From DASTHS01 sp035718085 (GTDB lineage: Bacteria > Actinomycetota > Acidimicrobiia > Acidimicrobiales > Palsa-688), in the NCBI GenBank assembly GCA_035718085.1, contig DASTHS010000141.1, positions 1 to 13,061 on the forward strand: a DNA stretch of 13,061 nucleotides, read 5' to 3'. The translations under genes and the position numbers were made by a program. Under the pieces are notes generated by a model that saw only the letters and a program-made list of their open reading frames with translations, had not been told where the DNA came from and searched no databases. The first letter of the stretch is position 1; the number at the start of each line of letters is the position of its first letter. Shown here in pieces: positions 5,598 to 12,032 of this stretch.

Positions 5598-7385
5598 TCA
5601 GGCGCCGATCACGACCACCACGTCACCGGCGCCCACCGCGTCACCGGGGGCCACCTTGACCTCTTTCACCGTGCCGCCGGTCTCCGCGACGATGTTGTTC
5701 TCCATCTTCATCGCCTCGAGCACGGTGACCGCCTGGCCGGCCTCGACGGTGTCGCCGACGGCGACGAGCACCTTGACGATGGTGCCCTGCATGGGCACCG
5801 TCACCGAGCCGCTGCCCGCCGGCCCCGCGCCGCCACCGCCGGCGGCCCCCCGGCGCGGCCGCGCCGGGCGCGCCGCGCCGCCGCCCCCGGTGACCGCGAC
5901 CGGCCCCGTCGACGACTCCGGCACCCACATGCGCACGCTGTAGCGGCGCCCGTTCACCTCGACGTCGACGTCGCGCTGCACCTTGGCCTCGCCGTCGCCG
6001 TCGCCGGCCTCGGCGGGGGTGGCCGGGGTGGCGGACACCCCGGAGAGGTCGAGGGTCGACTCCACCCAGTTGGTGGAGTGGGTCACCGACGCGAAGTCGG
6101 GGTGCTCGAGGATGGCGATGTCCGCAGGGATGGTCGTGGCCACCCCGTCGACCACCGTCTCGCGCAGGGCGCGCAGCATGCGGCGCCGGGCCGTCTCCCG
6201 GTCCGGGCCCCACACGACCACCTTGGCGATGAGGTTGTCGTAGAACTGGCTGACGGTGTCACCGTCGTCGTAGCCGGCGTCGGTTCGCACGCCGAAGCCG
6301 TCGGGACGGCTGAAGCGGCGGATGGTGCCCGGCGACGGCAGGAACTTGCCGCCCGCCGGGTCTTCGGCGTTGATGCGCACCTCGATGGCGTGGCCGTCGA
6401 GCACGACATCGTCCTGGTCGAAGCCGAGCGGCTCGCCGGCGGCCACGGCCAGCTGCAGGGCGACGAGGTCACGGCCGGTGACCATCTCGGTGACGGGGTG
6501 CTCCACCTGGAGGCGGGTGTTCATCTCCAGGAAGAAGAAGTCGCCGTCCTGGTAGATGAACTCGACGGTGCCGGCGTTGCGGTAGCCGCAGGCGCGGGCC
6601 ACCTCGACGGCGGCCTCGCCCATGGCCCGCAGCGTCGCCTCGGGGATCTCGGGGGCCGGTGCCTCCTCGATCAGCTTCTGGTGGCGCCGTTGGGCCGAGC
6701 AGTCACGCGTGCCCAGGTAGACACCCCCGCCGTGGGCGTCGAGGAAGACCTGCACCTCGACGTGGCGGGGCCAGGTCAGGTACCGCTCCAGGTAGCTCTC
6801 CGAGCGCCCGAACGCCTTCTGCGCCTCGCGCTGCGCCGACTCGAGGGCCGCCGCCGCCTCCGACGCCGCGTGCACGACGCGCATGCCGCGGCCACCCCCG
6901 CCGTAGGCCGCCTTGATGGCGACCGGCCAGCCGTTGGCCTCGCCGAAGGCGATCACCTCGCTGGCATCGGTGAGCACCTCGGTCGTGCCCGGCACGCCGG
7001 CCACGTCGGCCCGCTGGGCGGCCAGCCGGCTGCTGATCTTGTCGCCCATCACCTCGATGGCCTCGGGCGGCGGGCCGATCCAGGTCGCGCCCGACTCGGT
7101 GACGGCCCTGGCGAAGTCGGCGTTCTCCGAGAAGAACCCGTAGCCGGGGTGCACGGCGTCGGCGCCCGACGTGGCGAGCACCTCGAGGATGCGGGCCGTG
7201 TTCAGGTAGCTCTCGGCCGCGGTCTGGCCGCCGAGGGCGTAGGCCTCGTCCGCGAGGCGCACGTGCAGGGCGTCCCGGTCGAGGTCGGAGTACACCGCGA
7301 CGGTCTCGATCCCGAGCTCGCGGCAGGTCCGGATGACCCGCACCGCGATCTCGCCCCTGTTGGCGATGAGCACCTTGGTGAGCAC
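5598..7385 (-). CDS. accA: Acyl-CoA carboxylase alpha chain: biotin carboxylase fused to biotin carboxyl carrier domain
   Basis: The 595 residues match the AccA-type alpha subunits of actinobacterial acetyl/propionyl-CoA carboxylases (about 590-600). The order is biotin carboxylase N-domain (KVLIANRGEIAVRVIR near 4-19), ATP-grasp with the glycine-rich loop YGGGGRGMR and the catalytic region EMNTRLQVEHPVTE with GTRDCSAQRRHQK, a C-domain ending near 450, a Gly/Ala/Pro-rich linker (about 498-525), and a C-terminal BCCP domain. The biotinylation site is EAMKMEN with K560, 35 residues from the end (codon at 5708-5706). The enzyme carboxylates biotin with ATP and bicarbonate; a separate beta subunit (AccD), not in the window, transfers the carboxyl to acetyl-, propionyl- or another acyl-CoA. 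The start is GTG at 7385. The gene is divergent from birA by 18 bases and followed at once by the 141-residue gene. Substrate range cannot be read from the alpha chain. Confidence 0.93.
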   Translation of the reverse strand: MLTKVLIANRGEIAVRVIRTCRELGIETVAVYSDLDRDALHVRLADEAYALGGQTAAESYLNTARILEVLATSGADAVHPGYGFFSENADFARAVTESGATWIGPPPEAIEVMGDKISSRLAAQRADVAGVPGTTEVLTDASEVIAFGEANGWPVAIKAAYGGGGRGMRVVHAASEAAAALESAQREAQKAFGRSESYLERYLTWPRHVEVQVFLDAHGGGVYLGTRDCSAQRRHQKLIEEAPAPEIPEATLRAMGEAAVEVARACGYRNAGTVEFIYQDGDFFFLEMNTRLQVEHPVTEMVTGRDLVALQLAVAAGEPLGFDQDDVVLDGHAIEVRINAEDPAGGKFLPSPGTIRRFSRPDGFGVRTDAGYDDGDTVSQFYDNLIAKVVVWGPDRETARRRMLRALRETVVDGVATTIPADIAILEHPDFASVTHSTNWVESTLDLSGVSATPATPAEAGDGDGEAKVQRDVDVEVNGRRYSVRMWVPESSTGPVAVTGGGGAARPARPRRGAAGGGGAGPAGSGSVTVPMQGTIVKVLVAVGDTVEAGQAVTVLEAMKMENNIVAETGGTVKEVKVAPGDAVGAGDVVVVIGA

Positions 7386-7390
7386 GGCGG

Positions 7391-7396
7391 CAGTCT
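7391..7396 (+). promoter_or_regulatory. Candidate -10 element CAGTCT of birA
   Basis: CAGTCT is followed by seven bases and the ATG at 7404, the spacing expected for a leaderless start. It has C in place of the first T of TANNNT. It overlaps, one base offset, the mirror-image candidate for accA on the other strand. Confidence 0.35.
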
Positions 7397-7397
7397 G
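7392..7397 (-). promoter_or_regulatory. Candidate -10 element CAGACT of accA
   Basis: Read on the minus strand, CAGACT is followed by six bases and the GTG at 7385. Like the birA candidate, it has C at the first position. The two hexamers share five base pairs, so polymerase could not open both at once. Confidence 0.35.
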
Positions 7398-7403
7398 TCA
7401 GGC

Positions 7404-8159
7404 ATGCCCGTGGCCGCACACACCCGCAGCGCGCTGGCGGCGAGCACCCGCTTCGGTGACCTCCGCCACTTCGACAGCATCGACAGCACCAACCGGTGGC
7501 TGCGCGAGGAGGCCGCCGCCGGCGCCCCCGAGGGCCTCGTCGCGGTGGCCGACCACCAGAGCGCCGGCCGGGGCCGGCTGGGCCGCACCTGGGAGGCGCC
7601 GGCCGGCTCGGCGCTGTTGATGTCGGTGCTGCTGCGCCCCGCCCACCTGCCGCCCGAGCGGCTGCACCTGGTGACCGCGGCGGTGGCCCTCGCCGCCGCC
7701 GACGCCTGCGCCGACCTGGCCGGCGTCGCCGCCGAGCTGAAGTGGCCGAACGACCTGCTGGTCGGGGACCGCAAGCTGGCCGGTGTGCTGGCCGAGGCGG
7801 TCGCCGGCGCCGTCGTGGTCGGCATCGGCGTGAACCTCTCCGCCGGCCCGCCGGGCGCCGCCCACCTCGGCGAGGGCGGAGCCGCCGCCGACCGTGACGC
7901 CCTGCTCAGCGCGCTCCTCACCGGGCTGGAACGGCGCCTGGCCGCCGGCTGGGACGCCGTGGCCACCGAGCACCGCGCCCGATGCGGCACCGTCGGCCGG
8001 CGGGTGCGCGTCGAGCTCGCCGACCGCACGATCACCGGCGTGGCCCGCGCCGTCGACCCCGACGGGCGCCTGGTGGTCGCCGCCGACGACGGCACCGAGG
8101 TGGCGGTGACCGCCGGTGACGTGGTGCACCTGCGGGGCGCCGAGGGTGGCGCGGGGTAG
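7404..8159 (+). CDS. birA: Biotin--[acetyl-CoA carboxylase] ligase, class I without DNA-binding domain
   Basis: This 251-residue protein carries the signature motifs of biotin protein ligase: SIDSTN (25-30), the biotinoyl-AMP loop GRGRLGR (55-61), KWPNDLL (113-119) and GIGVNL (140-145), followed by the small C-terminal beta domain (about 200-245). It makes biotinyl-AMP from biotin and ATP and attaches biotin to the conserved lysine of carrier domains. The obvious client is K560 of the adjacent AccA. There is no N-terminal helix-turn-helix, so unlike E. coli BirA it should not be a repressor. The frame stays open far upstream through the opposite strand of accA, but ATG 7404 gives the normal N-terminus and is the only start compatible with the accA/birA promoter gap. 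Its TAG stop overlaps the predicted rmlA -10 element. Confidence 0.93.
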   Translation: MPVAAHTRSALAASTRFGDLRHFDSIDSTNRWLREEAAAGAPEGLVAVADHQSAGRGRLGRTWEAPAGSALLMSVLLRPAHLPPERLHLVTAAVALAAADACADLAGVAAELKWPNDLLVGDRKLAGVLAEAVAGAVVVGIGVNLSAGPPGAAHLGEGGAAADRDALLSALLTGLERRLAAGWDAVATEHRARCGTVGRRVRVELADRTITGVARAVDPDGRLVVAADDGTEVAVTAGDVVHLRGAEGGAG

Positions 8160-8162
8160 CGT
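8157..8162 (+). promoter_or_regulatory. Predicted -10 element TAGCGT of rmlA, built on the birA stop codon
   Basis: The first three bases are the birA TAG stop. Seven bases separate the hexamer from the GTG at 8170, predicting a transcript that begins at the start codon. Confidence 0.5.
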
Positions 8163-8169
8163 CGCCGGG

Positions 8170-9282
8170 GTGAAGGCGCTGATCCTGGCCGGTGGGGCCG
8201 GCACGCGGTTGCGGCCGATCACCCACACCAGGGCCAAGCAGCTGGTGCCGGTGGCGGGCAAGCCGATCCTGTTCTACGTGCTGGAGTCGATCGCGTCGGC
8301 GGGCATCGAGCAGGTCGGGGTGATCGTCGGTGACACCGCGGACGAGGTGCGCGCCGCGGTGGGCGACGGGTCGGCGTGGGGGATCGAGGTCACCTACCTG
8401 GCCCAGGACGCGCCGCTGGGGCTGGCCCACTGCGTGCTGATCGCCCGCGAGTTCCTCGGCGACGACGACTTCGTGATGTACCTGGGTGACAACATGCTGC
8501 GCCAGTCGCTGCGCGGGTTCGTCGACAGCTTCGAGCGGGCCCGGGCGGCGGCGCTGGCGCCGACCCTCGACGCCGGGGGAGAGGTGACGGCGCCGGCGGC
8601 GCAGATCCTGTTGGCCCACGTGCCCGACCCGCAGCGCTTCGGGGTGGCCGAGCTCGACGCCACCGGGCGGGTGGTGCGCCTGGTCGAGAAGCCCGCCGAC
8701 CCGCCGAGCGACCTGGCCCTGGTCGGCGTGTACCTCTTCGACCGTCGGATCCACGACGCGGTGGCGGCGATCGAACCGTCGCCGCGCGGCGAGCTGGAGA
8801 TCACCGACGCCATCCAGTGGCTGATCGACGAGGGCCACGGGGTGATCAGCGAGATCCTGGACGGCTGGTGGATCGACACCGGCAAGCTCACCCCGTTGCT
8901 GGAGGCGAACCGGCTGATCCTCGAGACCCTCGAGCGCCGCCTCGACGGTGAGGTCGACGACGCCAGCCGGGTCGAGGGGCGGGTGGTGCTCGAGGCGGGG
9001 GCGCGCGTGGAGCGCTCGACGGTGCGCGGGCCGGTGGTGATCGGGGCCGGCACGGTGGTGACCGACAGCTTCGTCGGCCCCTTCAGCGCCATCGGCGAGA
9101 TGTGCCGCATCGAGCGCTCCGAGGTGGAGCACTCGGTGATCATGGGCCACAGCGCCATCGTGGGGGCGGGGCGCATCGAGGACTCGCTGATCGGCCACCA
9201 CGTGCTGGTCGACCGCAGCGACGCCCGCCCGCGGGCGACCCGGTTGATGGTCGGCGACCACTGCCAGGTCGACCTTGCCTAG
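8170..9282 (+). CDS. rmlA: Glucose-1-phosphate thymidylyltransferase, long form with left-handed beta-helix tail
   Basis: The protein (370 residues) joins dTTP and glucose-1-phosphate to give dTDP-glucose, the first step of dTDP-L-rhamnose synthesis. The nucleotide-binding N-terminus reads ALILAGGAGTRLRPIT (3-18), followed by AKQLVPVAGKP (22-32), LGDN (105-108) and LVEKP (171-175). Beyond about residue 260 are hexapeptide-like strands (RVEGRVVLEAGARVE, TVRGPVVIGAGTVV, EVEHSVIMGHSAIV) typical of the long RmlA/StrD class rather than the roughly 290-residue short class. A stretch at about 124-143 (RAAALAPTLDAGGEVTAPAA) appears to be a lineage-specific insertion of some 20 residues relative to the usual LVEEF...DAxILLT pattern. 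GTG 8170 is chosen over the upstream in-frame ATG (8116), which lies inside birA, because it starts directly at the beta strand and at leaderless spacing. Confidence 0.92.
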   Translation: MKALILAGGAGTRLRPITHTRAKQLVPVAGKPILFYVLESIASAGIEQVGVIVGDTADEVRAAVGDGSAWGIEVTYLAQDAPLGLAHCVLIAREFLGDDDFVMYLGDNMLRQSLRGFVDSFERARAAALAPTLDAGGEVTAPAAQILLAHVPDPQRFGVAELDATGRVVRLVEKPADPPSDLALVGVYLFDRRIHDAVAAIEPSPRGELEITDAIQWLIDEGHGVISEILDGWWIDTGKLTPLLEANRLILETLERRLDGEVDDASRVEGRVVLEAGARVERSTVRGPVVIGAGTVVTDSFVGPFSAIGEMCRIERSEVEHSVIMGHSAIVGAGRIEDSLIGHHVLVDRSDARPRATRLMVGDHCQVDLA

Positions 9283-9285
9283 GGT
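9280..9285 (+). promoter_or_regulatory. Predicted -10 element TAGGGT of rmlB, built on the rmlA stop codon
   Basis: TAGGGT begins with the rmlA TAG stop and ends nine bases before the GTG at 9295. Initiation six to eight bases downstream would leave a leader of zero to three bases. It would give rmlB-rmlD-GT2 their own promoter inside the cluster. Confidence 0.45.
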
Positions 9286-9294
9286 CGCCCGGCT

Positions 9295-10272
9295 GTGAGG
9301 CTGCTCGTGACCGGCGGGGCCGGGTTCATCGGGTCGAACTACCTGCGCTGGGTGCTGGCCAACACCGACGACGAGGTGACCGTCTTCGACGCGCTCACCT
9401 ACGCGGGGAACCGGTCGACGATCGCGGATCTCGAGGAGGCCCACCCGGCCCGGCTGCGGTTCGTGCTGGGCGACATCTGCGACCCGGTGGCCTTCGCCGG
9501 CGCCGTCGCCGGGCACCGCGCGGTGGTGCACTTCGCCGCCGAGAGCCACGTCGACCGCTCGATCACCGGGCCGGACCGCTTCACCCTCACCAACTGCGTG
9601 GGCACCAACGTGGTGATGCGGGCGGCGCGGGAGGCCGGCGTCGAGCGGGTGGTGCACGTCTCGACCGACGAGGTCTACGGCTCGGTCGAAGAGGGCGACA
9701 GCGTCGAGACCGACCCGCTCGACCCCCGCTCGCCCTACAGCGCCTCGAAGGCGGGCTCGGACCTGATCGCCCGCTCGTACTTCTCGACCTACGGCCTGCC
9801 GGTGATGATCACCCGCAGCTCGAACAACTTCGGGCCCTGGCAGTACCCGGAGAAGGTGATCCCGCTCTTCGCCACCAACCTCCTCGACGGGCTGCACGTG
9901 CCGCTCTACGGCGACGGGCTCAACCAGCGAGACTGGCTGCACGTGGAAGACAACTGTGCCGGGGTCGACACCGTGCTGCGCCGCGGCGTCCCCGGCGAGA
10001 TCTACAACATCGGCGCCGAGAGCGTGCTCACCAACCTCGAGCTCACCATGCGCCTGCTCGCCCTCGCCGGTCGCGGTGAGGAGATGATCGACCGGGTGCC
10101 CGACCGCCTCGGCCACGACCGCCGCTACTCGGTCGACTGCGCCAAGGCCCGGGCCCTGGGCTGGGAACGCCACCGCCACATCGACGAGGCCCTCGAGTCG
10201 ACCTTCGCCTGGTACCGCGACAACCGCTGGTGGTGGGAGCCGCTCAAGGCCGGCACCACCCCCGTGCGCTGA
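9295..10272 (+). CDS. rmlB: dTDP-glucose 4,6-dehydratase
   Basis: The 325-residue protein belongs to the extended short-chain dehydrogenase family and converts dTDP-glucose to dTDP-4-keto-6-deoxyglucose, the second step of dTDP-rhamnose synthesis. Visible motifs are the NAD-binding VTGGAGFIGSNY (5-16), HFAAESHVDRSI (79-90), the catalytic STDEVYG at 123-129 (T124, D125, E126 are the family triad), YSASK at 148-152 (catalytic Y148 and K152), RSSNNFGPWQYPEK (174-187) and RDWLHVEDN (212-220). The length is typical. The start is GTG at 9295, immediately before the first strand. rmlA lies 12 bases upstream and rmlD 7 bases downstream. RmlC, the 3,5-epimerase acting between RmlB and RmlD, is not encoded here. 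Confidence 0.95.
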   Translation: MRLLVTGGAGFIGSNYLRWVLANTDDEVTVFDALTYAGNRSTIADLEEAHPARLRFVLGDICDPVAFAGAVAGHRAVVHFAAESHVDRSITGPDRFTLTNCVGTNVVMRAAREAGVERVVHVSTDEVYGSVEEGDSVETDPLDPRSPYSASKAGSDLIARSYFSTYGLPVMITRSSNNFGPWQYPEKVIPLFATNLLDGLHVPLYGDGLNQRDWLHVEDNCAGVDTVLRRGVPGEIYNIGAESVLTNLELTMRLLALAGRGEEMIDRVPDRLGHDRRYSVDCAKARALGWERHRHIDEALESTFAWYRDNRWWWEPLKAGTTPVR

Positions 10273-10279
10273 CGCCCCC

Positions 10280-11131
10280 GTGAAGGTGCTCGTCACCGGC
10301 GCCCGCGGCCAGCTCGGCACCGACGTCGTCGCCCGGCTGAGCGCACCCGGCCACCACGAGGTGGCCGCCACCGGCGCCGCCGACCTCGACGTCGGCAGCC
10401 GCCAGGCGGTGCTCTCAGCGGTGACCGGGTGGCGGCCCGACCTCATCGTCAACTGCGCGGCGATGACCGCGGTCGACCGCTGCGAGGCCGAGCCCGACCT
10501 CGCGTACCGGCTCAACGCCCTCGGCCCCCGCCACCTGGCGGAGGGCGCGGCGCGCGTCGGCGCCCACCTGGTGCACGTGTCGACCGACTACGTCTTCGAC
10601 GGCACCAAGACCGGCGCCTACCTCGAGTGGGACGCCCCCAACCCCCGGTCGGTCTACGGCGCCTCCAAGCTCGCCGGCGAGCGCGAGGTGCTCACCGTGG
10701 CCCCCGGCGCCACGGTCGTGCGCACGTCGTGGGTGTGCGGCCCCCACGGCCACAACATGGTCAAGACCGCCCTCCGCCTCGCCGACGCCGGCGGCCCCAT
10801 GCGCTTCGTCGACGACCAGCACGGCTGCCCCACCTTCACCGCAGATCTGGCCGCCGCCGTCGTCGCCCTCGGCGTCGACCGCCGCCCCGGCCTGTTCCAC
10901 GTCACCAACCAGGGACCCACCACCTGGTACCGCTTCGTGTGCGACGTGCTCGCCGCCGCCGGCCGTGACCCGGGGGTGGTCACCCCCATCACGACCGCCG
11001 ACTACCCGCTGCCCGCCCCCCGGCCGGCGAACTCCGTGCTCGACAACGCCGCCCTCCGCCTCTCCGACCTGCCCCTGCTGGCCGACCACCACGAGCCCCT
11101 GGCACGCACCGTCCGGGCCCTGCTCGCATGA
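10280..11131 (+). CDS. rmlD: dTDP-4-dehydrorhamnose reductase
   Basis: The protein (283 residues) performs the last step of dTDP-L-rhamnose synthesis, NAD(P)H reduction of dTDP-4-dehydrorhamnose. It shows the cofactor loop VTGARGQLG (5-13), the NCAAMTAVDRCE segment (58-69), STDYVFDG (101-108), the catalytic YGASK at 126-130 (Y126, K130), and the late FHVTNQGPTTWYRF (206-219) characteristic of RmlD. The start is GTG at 10280, seven bases after the rmlB stop. No ribosome binding site or TANNNT element precedes it, so it should be transcribed with rmlB and translated by coupling. Its end overlaps the next start by four bases (ATGA). Confidence 0.94.
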   Translation: MKVLVTGARGQLGTDVVARLSAPGHHEVAATGAADLDVGSRQAVLSAVTGWRPDLIVNCAAMTAVDRCEAEPDLAYRLNALGPRHLAEGAARVGAHLVHVSTDYVFDGTKTGAYLEWDAPNPRSVYGASKLAGEREVLTVAPGATVVRTSWVCGPHGHNMVKTALRLADAGGPMRFVDDQHGCPTFTADLAAAVVALGVDRRPGLFHVTNQGPTTWYRFVCDVLAAAGRDPGVVTPITTADYPLPAPRPANSVLDNAALRLSDLPLLADHHEPLARTVRALLA

Positions 11132-12018
11132 CCCCCGCAGCCGTCGAGGCGGTGGTCGTCAACCACAACGCCGCCGACCACCTCGCCGCCTGCATCGCCA
11201 GCCTCCGGGCCGCCGGGGTCGACCGGGTGGTCGTCGTCGACAACGCCTCCGACGACGCGTCGGAGGCCGTTACCCGCAGGGCCGGCGCCGACTGGCTACC
11301 CGCCGGCGCCAACCTGGGCTACGGCCGGGCGGCCAACCTGGCCGCAGCCCGGTTGCAGGGGCCGGCCGTGCTCGTCGCCAACCCCGACCTGGTCGTCGAC
11401 GCCGGCGCCGTCGCCGCGCTCGTCGCCCGTCTCGATGCCGAGCCCGACCTCGGGGTCGTCGGCCCGCAGATCACCAACCCGGACGGGTCGCTGTACCCGT
11501 CGGGGCGGCGCTTCCCCGACATGGTCGACGCCATCGGCCACGGCCTGCTCGGAGCGGTCAACCCCGACAACCGGTTCACTGCCCGCTACCGGATGCTCGG
11601 CTGGGACCACGCCGACGCCGCCCGCGTCGACTGGGTGTCGGGCGCGTGCATGCTCGTGCGCCGCGCCACCTGGGAGGCCGTCGGGGGCTTCGACCCCGCC
11701 TACTTCATGTACATGGAGGACGTCGACCTCTGCTGGCGGGTGGCCAGGGCCGGCTGGGGTGTGGGCTACGAGCCGGCGGCGACGGTGATGCACGTGCAGG
11801 GGGCGTCGACCCGGCGCCACCCCTACCGGATGCTCGCCGCCCACCACCGTTCGATGTGGCGCTTCGCCCGCACCACGACGACCGGCGCCCGACGGGCCGC
11901 CCTGCCGCTGGTCGCCGTCGGCCTCACCGGTCGCCTGGTGGCGACGGCGGTCGAGCACAGGGTCGGGCTGCTGGCCCGGCCCGACGCCCGGCGGGTGCCC
12001 CGGGCGGGCGACCTGTAA
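11128..12018 (+). CDS. Family 2 glycosyltransferase, WbbL-like (probable rhamnosyltransferase)
   Basis: This 296-residue GT-A glycosyltransferase has the N-terminal strand EAVVVNHNAADHL, DNAS at 38-41, the GANLGYGRAAN loop (60-70) that contacts the nucleotide, NPD at 85-87 in the metal-binding (DxD-like) position, and MEDVDLCWR (196-204) with the acceptor-site acidic residues. Following rmlD through an ATGA overlap, it most probably transfers rhamnose from dTDP-rhamnose. The best-known relative in the same position is mycobacterial WbbL (Rv3265c), which adds rhamnose to GlcNAc-PP-decaprenol in the arabinogalactan linker. Whether the acceptor is the same here is not shown. There is no clear transmembrane segment, only a moderately hydrophobic stretch near 257-275 that could touch the membrane. 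The TAA stop is the first half of a predicted -10 box. Confidence 0.88.
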   Translation: MTPAAVEAVVVNHNAADHLAACIASLRAAGVDRVVVVDNASDDASEAVTRRAGADWLPAGANLGYGRAANLAAARLQGPAVLVANPDLVVDAGAVAALVARLDAEPDLGVVGPQITNPDGSLYPSGRRFPDMVDAIGHGLLGAVNPDNRFTARYRMLGWDHADAARVDWVSGACMLVRRATWEAVGGFDPAYFMYMEDVDLCWRVARAGWGVGYEPAATVMHVQGASTRRHPYRMLAAHHRSMWRFARTTTTGARRAALPLVAVGLTGRLVATAVEHRVGLLARPDARRVPRAGDL

Positions 12019-12021
12019 CCT
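12016..12021 (+). promoter_or_regulatory. Predicted -10 element TAACCT upstream of the repeat-tailed protein, built on a stop codon
   Basis: TAACCT begins with the TAA stop of the glycosyltransferase and ends eleven bases before ATG 12033. The leader would be about four or five bases, so this is the least exact of the set. Confidence 0.35.
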
Positions 12022-12032
12022 GCCCCGGCGGT

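Noticed and set aside
5588..5600. Ribosome binding site (GAGGGG on the minus strand) for the 141-residue gene
   Set aside because: It directly abuts the GTG start, leaving no spacing. Coupling to accA termination explains initiation better.
5388..7403. Plus-strand extension of the birA frame by some 670 codons
   Set aside because: It is antisense to accA and compositionally artefactual. BirA has its normal N-terminus at ATG 7404.
8032..10515. Very long minus-strand open frame (827 codons) opposite rmlA-rmlD
   Set aside because: It is rich in His, Arg, Gly and Pro without any domain pattern and runs antisense to three clearly recognisable enzymes. Long antisense frames are expected when the third codon position is nearly always G or C.
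10965..12032. Upstream extension of the repeat-tailed protein's frame through the GT2 gene
   Set aside because: It is an out-of-frame shadow of GT2 and rmlD. The basic N-terminus and transmembrane helix begin at ATG 12033.
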